A DNA stretch of 64,000 bases from Burkholderia territorii (GCF_902833055.1 NZ_CADFEJ010000019.1:43549-107548); one strand, 5' to 3'; shown: positions 44,767 through 53,549, counted from the stretch's first letter. Notes: generated from the sequence alone by a model not told the origin. Numbers and translations: made by a program.

Positions 44767-45996
44767 TCACGCGCTTTCGTGCCAGCGCTTCATCAGCCGG
44801 TTCGACGGCACGGTTTCGTCGAGCAGCTTGCGCGCCGTTTCCACGCCGGCGACGGGCAAGCCGGTCGCGTCGAGCAGGCCGATCTGCACGAGCACGCTCG
44901 CCTGATCCCAGTAGATGTGTTCGTGATACAGCTTGTCGCCGCGGAACTTGACGATCGCGACGAGCGGAATCTCGACGCGCTTGCCGGTCGGCGCGATGCC
45001 GGGCAGCATCCAGTCGATCTCGGTCGTGTGCGTGAAGCAGAAGAGCAGCTCGTCGACGATCTGGCTCGCGCCGACCGTGCGCGAGATCGGCGTGATCGTC
45101 GTGTCCGGCGGGTTCGCATGCACGAAGTGATGCGTATAGAAGCGCTTGAGCTCGTCGTAGCCGACGCCGCCCGTGAGCGTCGGAATATGGTTCACATAAG
45201 GCTGCGCGACCATCGTGGCCATCGTCGCGTCGACGTTGCGCGTGTCGAACTCGTGGCGGATGTGTTCTTCCCACAGCGCGGACAGATCGTAGTGCGGCCC
45301 GAGCGCCGCGCGGAACGCGGCGATCGCGCGCTGGTGCGCCATGACCGCGGCCGCCTTGTCGAAATGGTCGCCGCCCACGCGCGCGAACGCGTGGTCGACA
45401 CCCGGGTAGACGTACACTTCGACGCCGTCGCGGCCGGCCAATGCCGCGGCGATGCGCTGCTGCGCATCGGGCGGGCAGAAGCGGTCCTGCGCGGCGATCT
45501 GCAGCACGAGCCGGCCGCGCAGATGCGCGGCTTCGTCGAGCGCGTGCTCGATCCCCACGCCGTAGTAACTGACCGCGGCGGCCACGTCCGGCAACCGGCA
45601 CGCGGCGAGATAGGCGAGCTTGCCGCCCAGGCAGTAGCCGAGCACGCCGGCCCGCCCCGTGCATTCCGGCCGTTGCGTCAGCACGGCCAGCGCGGCGGCG
45701 ATATCGTCGACGCCCTTGTTTTCGTCGTATTCGCGGTACAGCGCCATTGCCCGTTCGAAGTCGGCCGCGGTGTAACCGAGTTCGATGCCGGGGGCTTGGC
45801 GCCAGAACAGGTCGGGCACGAGCACCGTGTAGCCTTCCTCGGCGTAGTAATCGGCCACGTCGCGCATCGTTGCATTCGCGCCGAAGATCTCGTGACACAG
45901 CACGATGCCCGGCCCCGTGCCGCCGGCCGGCGTGCTCAGGTAGGCGCGAAACGTCCGGCCGTCCGCCGACGGGATCTCGATGTGTCGTCCTTGCAT
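44767..45996 (-). CDS. Dienelactone hydrolase fused to a SnoaL-like domain
   Basis: 409 residues from ATG 45996, with GGAGGG just upstream. The N-terminal dienelactone hydrolase domain (1-235) keeps E36, C122 (GVLGYCLGGK), D171 and H202 (GVDHAFARVGGDHF), nearly the family's canonical numbering. Residues about 240-405 form a second, NTF2/SnoaL-like polyester-cyclase domain (HEFDTRNVDATMATMVAQP, YDELKRFYTHHFVH, LVAIVKFRGDKLYHEHIYWD). Dienelactone hydrolases are normally about 235 residues, so the C-terminal domain is an extra fusion. In indole (iif) clusters a separate small SnoaL-like dehydratase gene exists, so the fusion may join two steps. It is the first gene of the FMO operon. Confidence 0.85.
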   Translation of the reverse strand: MQGRHIEIPSADGRTFRAYLSTPAGGTGPGIVLCHEIFGANATMRDVADYYAEEGYTVLVPDLFWRQAPGIELGYTAADFERAMALYREYDENKGVDDIAAALAVLTQRPECTGRAGVLGYCLGGKLAYLAACRLPDVAAAVSYYGVGIEHALDEAAHLRGRLVLQIAAQDRFCPPDAQQRIAAALAGRDGVEVYVYPGVDHAFARVGGDHFDKAAAVMAHQRAIAAFRAALGPHYDLSALWEEHIRHEFDTRNVDATMATMVAQPYVNHIPTLTGGVGYDELKRFYTHHFVHANPPDTTITPISRTVGASQIVDELLFCFTHTTEIDWMLPGIAPTGKRVEIPLVAIVKFRGDKLYHEHIYWDQASVLVQIGLLDATGLPVAGVETARKLLDETVPSNRLMKRWHESA

Positions 45997-46250
45997 GTGT
46001 CCCTCCATTCTGTTCGTGACTGGCATGGGCCCAGTATTGGCGGACGAAACGCGCGCTTCTATCCGCTTTCTTCGGCCGGTATCCGCGAATTCCGGAAACC
46101 TGCGGGTCGGCCCGCCGCGTCGGGGCTGGAGCGCGGCGCACTGCGGGTATGTGCGGATGCGGAAGCTCCGCACAGTTTTCTACGATGCGCAAACGGTCCG
46201 CTTCTTGCGTGATGTGCGCAGGGCTTGCGTAGTGTAACGAGGCGGACTGT

Positions 46251-46276
46251 CCGGATACTCCGGATGCTATCCGGAT
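46251..46276. promoter_or_regulatory. Triple CCGGAT repeat in the AraC/FMO divergent promoter region
   Basis: CCGGAT occurs at 46251, 46260 and 46271, spaced 9 and 11 bases, close to one helical turn, about 75 bases before the AraC gene start. AraC proteins commonly bind such phased direct repeats. Nothing else in the roughly 350-base divergent region stands out. The operator role is inferred. Confidence 0.4.
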
Positions 46277-46350
46277 CGTGCGACGGGATTCCCCGGAATC
46301 GGGAACGCGTGCACGGCGCAGGTGCGATCGAGCACGACGGGAGAACTTCG

Positions 46351-47376
46351 ATGGGGCAACTTTCGGAAGCGGGCTGGCTGGATCACGCGGCCTGTTTCAA
46401 CCATGACACATTGCTGCTGCAGTCCGATGACGTCGACGAGGTACGCGCGCGCGTGGCGGACGTGTTCAAACCGCATCGGCTTACGCCGACCGGTGACTCG
46501 CGCGCGCTGCACGGCCGCATGCATCATGCGCGCTGGGGCAACCTGTCGCTGAATCTGCTCGACTACGGCGGTGAGGTGTCGATCGAGCCGGGGCCGCTCG
46601 AGCACTTCTATCTGTTGCAGATTCCGCTGCGCGGCGACGCCGAGATCGAGTGCGGCGCGACGCGCTTCGTGTCGTCGCCCGACATTGCATCGCTGCTGTC
46701 GCCGACGCTGCCGCTGCGGATGCGGTGGGGCGACGCGTGCCCGCAAGTCATCCTGCGCATCGAGCGCGAGGTGATGGAGCGGCATGCGCAGCGGCATTTC
46801 GGCGGCGACCGGCGCGTGCCGGTGGAGTTCGAGCCGGAATTCAGCCTGTCGTCGCAGCAGGGCGCGTGCCTCGCGCAAATGCTGCCGATGCTGGCCGACG
46901 CGATCGCGACGGACGGACATCCGCTGCGCCATCCGCTCGCGTTCGAGCAACTCGAATCGACGCTGCTCAACCTGTTGCTGTATGGCCACCCGAACAGCGC
47001 CCGCAACGGCATACGCGTCGCACCGGCGCCGCTCGCGCCGTTCTATGTGCGTCGCGTCGAGGAATACATCCGTGCGCATCTCGACGAGCCGCTGACGATC
47101 GAGCGGCTCGCGGAACTGGCGGGCGTCAGCCCGAGCACGCTGTTCGCCGGATTCCGCAATCGCCACGGCATCACGCCGATGGGATTCGTGCGCCAGTTGC
47201 GGCTGCAACGTGTGCGCGACGAACTGCTCGACGACGCGACACCGGGGCTCGCGTCGGTGACGGACGTCGCGCTGAAATGGGGCTTCGCGCACCTCGGGCG
47301 GTTCGCGATCGACTACAAGCGTGCGTTCGGGGAATCGCCGTCGGCCACGCTCCGGATGCGGCGCGCGCGGTGCTGA
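46351..47376 (+). CDS. AraC-family regulator, divergent from the FMO operon (IifR-like)
   Basis: 341 residues from ATG 46351, with GGGAGA upstream. An N-terminal cupin-like AraC-binding-2 domain (FYLLQIPLRGDAEIECGATR, LLSPTLPLRMRW) precedes a C-terminal AraC helix-turn-helix pair: EPLTIERLAELAGVSPSTLF and VTDVALKWGFAHLGRFAIDY. It is transcribed away from the dienelactone/SDR/FMO operon and most likely activates it in response to the aromatic inducer, as IifR does for indole. Confidence 0.88.
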   Translation: MGQLSEAGWLDHAACFNHDTLLLQSDDVDEVRARVADVFKPHRLTPTGDSRALHGRMHHARWGNLSLNLLDYGGEVSIEPGPLEHFYLLQIPLRGDAEIECGATRFVSSPDIASLLSPTLPLRMRWGDACPQVILRIEREVMERHAQRHFGGDRRVPVEFEPEFSLSSQQGACLAQMLPMLADAIATDGHPLRHPLAFEQLESTLLNLLLYGHPNSARNGIRVAPAPLAPFYVRRVEEYIRAHLDEPLTIERLAELAGVSPSTLFAGFRNRHGITPMGFVRQLRLQRVRDELLDDATPGLASVTDVALKWGFAHLGRFAIDYKRAFGESPSATLRMRRARC

Positions 47377-47577
47377 GGGGAGGGGCGGCGACCACGCAGG
47401 CTCGTTGTTGAAAGTCTGGCACAGGGGCGCGGCGCTGCCTTGACGGATGTCATGAACGCAGACGATGCCACTGCATCGCGTGACGCGCACTGTCGGTTCC
47501 CGCGTTGCGGTGCCAGCATGAATGACGTGACGTCGACCGTTGCCGGTTCGACGAAGGAGAGGGCGAAGAATGTGTCG

Positions 47578-47605
47578 CGCCGGCAAGCGTTGCTGCTTGC
47601 CGGCG
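47578..47605 (-). terminator. Strong hairpin downstream of adhC (distal)
   Basis: CGCCGGCAAGC (47578-47588) pairs perfectly with GCTTGCCGGCG (47595-47605) around a six-base loop. There is no T-run, but the 11-base-pair GC-rich stem lies between the convergent araC and adhC genes and may stop or process both transcripts. Confidence 0.5.
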
Positions 47606-47616
47606 GCATCGCGCAG

Positions 47617-47643
47617 CGAGACCGGCTGCCGCAGCCGGTCTCG
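47617..47643 (-). terminator. Strong hairpin downstream of adhC (proximal)
   Basis: CGAGACCGGCTG (47617-47628) pairs with CAGCCGGTCTCG (47632-47643), a 12-base-pair perfect stem with a three-base loop, 11 bases past the adhC stop. With the second stem 11 bases further on it forms a tandem hairpin. A terminator or mRNA 3'-end stabiliser is likely, though the T-run is missing. Confidence 0.5.
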
Positions 47644-47654
47644 TGACGCGTGTT

Positions 47655-48764
47655 TCAGAAATGCACGACGGTCCGGATGGACTTGCCTTCGTGCATCAGG
47701 TCGAACGCTTCGTTGATCTCGGTGAGCGGCTTCGTGTGCGTGACGAACGGTGCCAGCTGGATCTTGCCGGCCATCGCGTCCTCGACCATGCCCGGCAGTT
47801 CGGAGCGGCCCTTCACGCCGCCGAACGCCGTACCCAGCCAGCGGCGACCGGTGACGAGCTGGAACGGTCGCGTGGAGATTTCCTGGCCGGCGCCCGCGAC
47901 GCCGATGATGACGGACTGGCCCCAGCCGCGGTGCGCGCATTCGAGCGCCGCGCGCATCACGTTGACGTTGCCGATGCACTCGAAGCTGTGGTCGACGCCC
48001 CAGCCGGTCATCTCGACGATCACCTGCTGGATGGGCTTTTCGTGGTCCTTCGGATTGACGCAGTCGGTTGCGCCGAACACGCGCGCGAGGTCGAACTTGC
48101 CCGGGTTGGTGTCGATCGCGATGATGCGGCCGGCCTTCGCGAGCTTGGCGCCCTGAATCACCGCGAGGCCGATGCCGCCGAGACCGAACACGGCCACCGT
48201 GTCGCCTTCCTGTACCTTCGCGGTGTTCTTCACCGCGCCGAGGCCGGTCGTGACGCCGCAACCCAGCAGGCAGACCTGCTCCGGATTCGCGTCCGGGTTG
48301 ATCTTCGCAAGGGAGACTTCGGCGACGACCGTGTATTCGCTGAACGTCGAGCAGCCCATGTAATGATGGATCGGCTGGCCGTTGTAGCTGAAACGCGTGG
48401 TGCCGTCGGGCATCACGCCCTTGCCCTGGGTGGCGCGCACCGACACGCACAGATTGGTCTTGCCGCTCTTGCAGAACAGGCACTCGCCGCATTCGGCGGT
48501 GTACAGCGGAATGACGTGGTCGCCGGGCTTCACGCTGGTCACGCCTTCGCCGACTTCCACGACGATGCCGGCGCCTTCATGACCCAGCACGGCCGGAAAG
48601 AGGCCTTCCGGATCGTCGCCCGACAACGTGAAGGCATCCGTGTGACAGACGCCGGTGTGGGTGATCTTGACGAGCACTTCGCCCTTGCGGGGCGGTTCGA
48701 CGTCGATTTCGACGATCTGGAGCGGCTTACCCGCCTCGAACGCAACTGCGGCACGTGATTTCAT
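47655..48764 (-). CDS. frmA: S-(hydroxymethyl)glutathione dehydrogenase / class III alcohol dehydrogenase
   Basis: 369 residues, full length. It has the catalytic zinc site HTGVCHTDAFTLSG and GHEGAGIV, the structural zinc cysteines CGECLFCKSGKTNLC, and NAD-binding VFGLGGIGLAVIQGA with an acidic IAIDTN. It oxidises the spontaneous formaldehyde-glutathione adduct to S-formylglutathione. No frmB (S-formylglutathione hydrolase) is adjacent. It follows the frmR repressor by 58 bases and should be induced by formaldehyde. Confidence 0.95.
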   Translation of the reverse strand: MKSRAAVAFEAGKPLQIVEIDVEPPRKGEVLVKITHTGVCHTDAFTLSGDDPEGLFPAVLGHEGAGIVVEVGEGVTSVKPGDHVIPLYTAECGECLFCKSGKTNLCVSVRATQGKGVMPDGTTRFSYNGQPIHHYMGCSTFSEYTVVAEVSLAKINPDANPEQVCLLGCGVTTGLGAVKNTAKVQEGDTVAVFGLGGIGLAVIQGAKLAKAGRIIAIDTNPGKFDLARVFGATDCVNPKDHEKPIQQVIVEMTGWGVDHSFECIGNVNVMRAALECAHRGWGQSVIIGVAGAGQEISTRPFQLVTGRRWLGTAFGGVKGRSELPGMVEDAMAGKIQLAPFVTHTKPLTEINEAFDLMHEGKSIRTVVHF

Positions 48765-48822
48765 GGCAATCCTGTCAAAAAAGAATCATCGAATGGATCG
48801 GACGTCGACGAACCTGGACCGG

Positions 48823-49098
48823 TCAGCGCAAGTAGGACCGGACGAGCGTCACGATATCGTCGATCGATCCGGACGAGGGCCGCGGGGCGTCCGCGAGCTG
48901 GGTGAATTCCTCGCGCAAATGGCTTTCGAGCACGCCGGCCATCACGCCGTTGATCGCGCCGCGGATGGCAGCCAGTTGCTGAAGTATCGGGCCACAATCC
49001 GCCCCCTCCTCGAGCGCCTGCTCGAGCGCATTCAGCTGCCCGCGAACACGGCGCACGCGGGTCAGCACGCGTTTCTTTTCTTCGGGGGAATGCGGCAT
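48823..49098 (-). CDS. frmR: Formaldehyde-sensing repressor FrmR (CsoR/RcnR family)
   Basis: 91 residues from ATG 49098. Strongly FrmR-like: PEEKKRVLTRVRRVRGQLNA, sensor Cys35 (EGADCGPILQQLAAIRG), His60 (VLESHLREEF) and N-terminal Pro2, the residues that form the methylene bridge on formaldehyde. It represses the frmRA operon through the operator at 49117-49133. The LysR gene upstream on the same strand is separately started, and 81 bases lie between them. Confidence 0.92.
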   Translation of the reverse strand: MPHSPEEKKRVLTRVRRVRGQLNALEQALEEGADCGPILQQLAAIRGAINGVMAGVLESHLREEFTQLADAPRPSSGSIDDIVTLVRSYLR

Positions 49099-49116
49099 GG
49101 GATCTGTGGGTTCCGG

Positions 49117-49133
49117 ATACTGGGGGGCAGTAT
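49117..49133 (-). promoter_or_regulatory. FrmR operator overlapping the frmRA promoter
   Basis: ATACTG-GGGGG-CAGTAT, an inverted repeat around a G-tract that matches the TACT-G6-N-AGTA site type bound by RcnR/FrmR-class repressors. It lies 18 bases before frmR. The minus-strand TATACT inside it (49134-49129) is a good -10 hexamer, so repressor binding would block RNA polymerase directly. No good -35 was seen. Confidence 0.75.
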
Positions 49134-49179
49134 AGAGCAATGTGGCGCGGAGGTATACGGGAGGGCTGCCCGTCACGCG

Positions 49180-50142
49180 TCAGATCAGCAGCGTGAGCGT
49201 GCGGAACAGTGCGAGATCCTCGTTGCGCGCCGACCGCGCATGCCGCCGGATCACCTGCAGCAGGCAGTCGATGAAGCAGCGCGCGGCGTCGCTCAGCGTG
49301 CTGCTGCGGCGCGTGACGATGCCGAGCTCGCTCGGGTCGAAGGTTTCGGTGAGCGACAGCACGCGCATCCGCTCGCCGAACGACGGCACCGCCGCGAGGA
49401 TCGTCGGGCACCACGTGCACATGCCGGCCTGTTCGAGCATCGTCTGCAGCATCGCGACCGACTGCGCGCGTACGATGCGCCGTTCATCGATCTGCGCGCC
49501 GTGCCGCGTAAACAGATAATCGACGAGCGCGGCCTGGCCGTCGGCCGACGAATTCAGTACCCAGTCGCATTCGAGCAGATCGTGCACCGACTTCGCGCGT
49601 TCGCGCGGATGCCCGGCGCGCACCATCACCGACGTCTCGTAGCGCAGCAGCGGCTCGAATGCGAATTCCTGCGCACCGCTGCCGGCCTGCACGTGGCCGA
49701 GCGCGAAGTCCATGCTGCCGTCGCGCAGCAGAGGCTGTGCGACGGCCATCAGTGCTTCGTACAGTTCGAGGCGCACGTCGGGCATCCGCTCGCGAAACCG
49801 CAGCACGGTTTCCGCGAGGAACGTCATCGTGAGCCACGGCGTGACGCCGACGCTCAGCCGCCCTTCGATGCGCCCGCGCATCCGTTCGAGATCGCTTTGC
49901 GCATGCTCGAGCTGCTTGAGCACGAGCTTCGCGTGCGTGAGCAAGGTTTTCCCGTATTCCGTGAAGCCGATGCCTTCCGGCGCGCGCACCAGCAACGGCA
50001 GGCGCTCGCTGGCCTCCAGCTCGCGCAGCGCGCGGGTGACCGCCGCCTGCGACAGCCCGAGCGTGCGCGCCGCGCCGCGGATGCTCCCGGCCTCCGCGCT
50101 CGCGACGAGGGCCTGCAACTGATGCAGCTTGATCGTGCTCAT
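49180..50142 (-). CDS. LysR-family regulator, divergent from the amidohydrolase operon
   Basis: 320 residues. The N-terminal helix-turn-helix reads LQALVASAEAGSIRGAARTL, LGLSQAAVTRALRELEASE, and the C-terminal effector domain includes GRLSVGVTPWLTMTFLAETV. It is divergent from the M20 amidohydrolase, SBP and porin genes by 136 bases, so it most likely controls them in response to an acylated amino acid or similar ligand. The N-terminal region resembles the CysB/AbgR-type LysR proteins that accompany amidohydrolases. Confidence 0.88.
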   Translation of the reverse strand: MSTIKLHQLQALVASAEAGSIRGAARTLGLSQAAVTRALRELEASERLPLLVRAPEGIGFTEYGKTLLTHAKLVLKQLEHAQSDLERMRGRIEGRLSVGVTPWLTMTFLAETVLRFRERMPDVRLELYEALMAVAQPLLRDGSMDFALGHVQAGSGAQEFAFEPLLRYETSVMVRAGHPRERAKSVHDLLECDWVLNSSADGQAALVDYLFTRHGAQIDERRIVRAQSVAMLQTMLEQAGMCTWCPTILAAVPSFGERMRVLSLTETFDPSELGIVTRRSSTLSDAARCFIDCLLQVIRRHARSARNEDLALFRTLTLLI

Positions 50143-50278
50143 GGTGCGATACCCGACAACGAAAGGTTGTCATCATAACGAAACTGAGGCTGTTCGCCGG
50201 TTTTTTCGCTGCCTACGATCACGCCATGATCTGCCATTCCGGCGATCGGCAACCGGCACGCATCGAGGAGCAACGGAG

Positions 50279-51448
50279 TTGGATCGAGCACGTATTCCGC
50301 CAGAAATGGCGGCCATCGAGACGGAGATGATCGCGTTGCGCCACCGGCTGCACGCGCATCCGGAGCTCGGTTTCGAGGAGCATGCGACGAGCGAGCTCGT
50401 CGCCGATTGCCTGACAACATGGGGTTATCGGGTCACGCGCGGCCTCGGCGGCACCGGGGTGGTCGGCACGCTCACGCGCGGCACCGGCAAACGGCTCGGG
50501 CTGCGCGCGGACATGGATGCGTTGCCGATCCGCGAGACGACCGGGCTGCCGCACGCGAGCCGGCACGACGGGGTGATGCACGCGTGCGGCCACGACGGCC
50601 ATACGGCGATGCTGCTCGCGGCGGCCCGCTGTCTCGCCGAGCGCGCTCGCTTCGCCGGCACGCTGAACCTGATTTTCCAGCCGGCGGAGGAAGGGCTCGG
50701 CGGCGCGAAGCGGATGCTCGACGACGGGCTGTTCGCGCAGTTCCCGTGCGACGCCGTATTCGCGATGCACAACGTGCCCGGGTTGCCGGCAGGCGTGCTC
50801 GGCTTCTGCGACGGCCCGGCGATGGCGTCGGCCGACGAGGTGCGCGTGCGCGTGACCGGGCGCGGCGGCCATGGCGCGGCGCCGCACACGACGATCGATC
50901 CGGTGGTCGTCTGCGCGTCGATCGTGATGGCGTTGCAAACCGTCGTGTCGCGCAACGTGAATCCGCAGGAGCTGGCGATCGTCACGACCGGCTCGATTCA
51001 TGCGGGCACGGCTTCGAACGTGATTCCCGCGCATGCCGATCTCGAACTGAGCGTGCGCGCGTTGTCGCCGGAGGTGCGCGCGCTGCTCGAACGGCGCATC
51101 CGCGCGATCGTGCACGGGCAGGCCGACAGCTACGGCGCGACGGCCGAGATCGACTATCGCTACGGCTATCCGGTGCTCGTCAATCATGCAGCGCAAACCG
51201 CGTTTGCCCGCGACGTCGCGCGCGAATGGGGCGGCGACGACGCGCTGATTCCGCACCTGCGGCCGATCGCGGCGAGCGAGGATTTCGCGTTCATGCTCGA
51301 GGCCTGCCCGGGCAGCTACCTGTCGATCGGCAACGGCGACGGCGCGACGAGCTGCGGGCTGCACAACCCCGGCTACGATTTCAACGATGCGTGTCTCGCG
51401 ACGGGCGCGAGTTACTGGATCGCGCTCGCGGAGCGCTATCTCGCATGA
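50279..51448 (+). CDS. M20-family amidohydrolase (hippurate hydrolase / aminoacylase type)
   Basis: 389 residues from TTG 50279, chosen because GAGGAG lies about eight bases upstream and the family N-terminus RIPPEMAAIETEMIALRHRL begins there; ATG 50306 would lose the conserved IPPE. Metal-binding motifs: HACGHDGHTAML near residue 100, PAEEGLGGAK near 137, and the His near the C-terminus (SCGLHNPGYDFND). It hydrolyses N-acyl amino acids such as hippurate. A periplasmic amino-acid-binding protein and a porin follow, forming an uptake-and-cleavage unit. Confidence 0.88.
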   Translation: MDRARIPPEMAAIETEMIALRHRLHAHPELGFEEHATSELVADCLTTWGYRVTRGLGGTGVVGTLTRGTGKRLGLRADMDALPIRETTGLPHASRHDGVMHACGHDGHTAMLLAAARCLAERARFAGTLNLIFQPAEEGLGGAKRMLDDGLFAQFPCDAVFAMHNVPGLPAGVLGFCDGPAMASADEVRVRVTGRGGHGAAPHTTIDPVVVCASIVMALQTVVSRNVNPQELAIVTTGSIHAGTASNVIPAHADLELSVRALSPEVRALLERRIRAIVHGQADSYGATAEIDYRYGYPVLVNHAAQTAFARDVAREWGGDDALIPHLRPIAASEDFAFMLEACPGSYLSIGNGDGATSCGLHNPGYDFNDACLATGASYWIALAERYLA

Positions 51449-51509
51449 GCAGGGCAGACGGATACACGGATTCGGTTCACCTTCAACGACGGAAACAAGG
51501 AGACAGGCA

Positions 51510-52304
51510 ATGAAACAGTGGATGGCGGCGCTCGCGGCGGCGCTGACGGCAACGACGATGGCAGGGGCCGCCCACGCGGGCGACTGGACGGGCAAGGAGA
51601 TTCGTCTCGCGGTCGATCCCACGTATCCGCCGCTCGAATACAAGCAGCCAGACGGCACGCTGACCGGATTCGGAATCGACATCACCAATGCGCTGTGCGC
51701 GGAGCTGCATGCGCGCTGCGTGTGGGTCGAGTCGAGTTTCGACGGGATGATTCCCGGGCTGCTCGCGCGCAAGTTCGACGTGATCGCATCGTCGATGACC
51801 ATCACGCCGAAGCGGATGCAGCAGATCGCGTTCACCAACCGGATCTCGAATGCGCCCGCGCGGCTGATCGCGCGCAAGGGTTCGCCGCTGCTGCCGACGG
51901 CTGCGTCGCTGAAGGGCAAGCGGGTCGGCGTCGAGCAGGGTTCCGCGCAGGCCGACTATGCGATCGCGAACTGGCAGCCGGCCGGCGTGCAGATCGAGTC
52001 GTACCAGAACCAGGATCAGGTATACGCCGATCTCGTGACCGGGCGGCTCGATGCGGCGTTCCAGGCATCGATCGCGGCGAGCGACGGCTTCCTGAAGAAG
52101 CCGCAGGGCAAGGACTTCATGTTCGTCGGCGCGGCGATCGACGATGCGAAGTATTTCGGGCAGGGCGACGGCCTCGGTTTGCGCAAGCAGGACACCGAGC
52201 TGCGCGACGCGTTCAACCGCGCGCTGGCGACGATCCTCGCGAACGGCACGTATCAGCGAATCAACCGCAAGTACTTCGACTTCGACATCTACGGCGCGAA
52301 GTAA
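51510..52304 (+). CDS. Periplasmic amino-acid-binding protein (SBP family 3)
   Basis: 264 residues with AAGGAG upstream. The signal peptide ends TTMAGAAHA. The mature SBP fold starts EIRLAVDPTYPPLEYKQPDG, with GFGIDITNALCAELHARC and the ligand-binding region SMTITPKRMQQIAFTN. The PTYPPLEY opening is that of lysine/arginine/ornithine-type binders, suggesting a cationic or acyl-amino-acid ligand. ABC permease and ATPase genes are absent nearby. It lies 61 bases after the amidohydrolase. Confidence 0.9.
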   Translation: MKQWMAALAAALTATTMAGAAHAGDWTGKEIRLAVDPTYPPLEYKQPDGTLTGFGIDITNALCAELHARCVWVESSFDGMIPGLLARKFDVIASSMTITPKRMQQIAFTNRISNAPARLIARKGSPLLPTAASLKGKRVGVEQGSAQADYAIANWQPAGVQIESYQNQDQVYADLVTGRLDAAFQASIAASDGFLKKPQGKDFMFVGAAIDDAKYFGQGDGLGLRKQDTELRDAFNRALATILANGTYQRINRKYFDFDIYGAK

Positions 52305-52364
52305 GCAGCGCTGCAACGCACCGCTTCGAGCGGGTTGCGATCATCATAACGATAAGGAAAACGA

Positions 52365-53549
52365 ATGAACTGGAGATTGTTTTTCGTCGCGATGCCGGCA
52401 CTCTGTGCTGCACCGGTCTTCGCGCAAAGCAGCGTCACGCTGTACGGGCTGATCGACGCGGGTATCGACTACACGAACAACGTCGGTGGCCATGGCGCAT
52501 GGCAGATGGCGAGCGGCTTTGCGCAGGGCAGCCGCTGGGGGCTGAAGGGCACCGAGGATCTCGGCGGCGGCTACAGCGCGCTGTTCCAGATCGAGAGCGG
52601 CTTCAACGTGAACAGCGGTACGCTGGCGCAGGGCGGCCGCATGTTCGGGCGGCAGGCTTACGTCGGGCTCGGCAGCACGCGCTTCGGCACGCTCACGCTC
52701 GGCCGGCAATACGACTCCGTCGTCGACTATCTCGCGCCGACCACCGCGAACGGCAGTTGGGGCACCTATCCGTTCTCGCATCCGCTCGACAACGACAACA
52801 CGGGCAACACGTTCCGCGTGAACAACACGGTCAAGTATGCGAGCCCGGATTTCGCCGGCTTCTCGTTCGGCGGCACGTACAGCTTCAGCAACGACACCGG
52901 GTTCGCGAACAACCGGCAGTGGAGCGTCGGCGCGCAGTACGAGCAGGGCGGCCTGCTCGTCGGCGCGGCGTTCCTGAATGCGGACAACCCGGGGGCGACA
53001 GCCGGCGGCGCGGTCGCGGGCCCGGGGTCGGTCGGTGCGGATGCGAACTTCGCGTCCGCGCGGCTGCGGATCTTTGGCGCGGGCGTCAACTACACGGCAG
53101 GGCCCGCGACGATCGGGTTCGCATATACGAACAGCAACGTCACGCGGCCGACCGCGAACGTCGGCTACCTGTTCGGCGACGAGACGATCGAACCCGTCAC
53201 GGGGCCGCTCGCGGGCGGCACTCTCACGGCGATCAAATATCAGAACTTCGAAGTGAACGGCAAATACCAGTTCACGCCGGCGTTATTCGTGGGCGCGCAG
53301 TATGTGTATACGACCGTTCGCTATGAAGCGAGCACGGGCAGCGCGAAGCCGAAGATCCATTCGATCGGGCTGATGGCCGACTACAACCTGTCGAAGCGCA
53401 CGGACGTCTACCTGATGGGCGCATACCAGCGGGTCGCGGGCGACGCGACCGGTTCGTCGCTCGACCAGGCGCTTGTCCCGGGCGCGGCCGATCTGTCGTC
53501 GACGTCGAAGCAGTTGCTGGTGCATGCGGGGATCCGGCACAAGTTCTGA
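52365..53549 (+). CDS. Gram-negative general porin (OmpC-like, Burkholderia type)
   Basis: 394 residues with a signal peptide ending PVFAQSS. Typical beta-proteobacterial trimeric porin: SVTLYGLIDAGIDYTNN, SRWGLKGTEDLGGGYSALFQ, MFGRQAYVGLGSTRFGTLTL, and an aromatic C-terminal beta strand ending HAGIRHKF. It should admit small hydrophilic solutes. It is the third gene of the LysR-linked unit. A TCATCATAACGA block 13 bases before its start is repeated in the LysR/amidohydrolase gap. Confidence 0.93.
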   Translation: MNWRLFFVAMPALCAAPVFAQSSVTLYGLIDAGIDYTNNVGGHGAWQMASGFAQGSRWGLKGTEDLGGGYSALFQIESGFNVNSGTLAQGGRMFGRQAYVGLGSTRFGTLTLGRQYDSVVDYLAPTTANGSWGTYPFSHPLDNDNTGNTFRVNNTVKYASPDFAGFSFGGTYSFSNDTGFANNRQWSVGAQYEQGGLLVGAAFLNADNPGATAGGAVAGPGSVGADANFASARLRIFGAGVNYTAGPATIGFAYTNSNVTRPTANVGYLFGDETIEPVTGPLAGGTLTAIKYQNFEVNGKYQFTPALFVGAQYVYTTVRYEASTGSAKPKIHSIGLMADYNLSKRTDVYLMGAYQRVAGDATGSSLDQALVPGAADLSSTSKQLLVHAGIRHKF

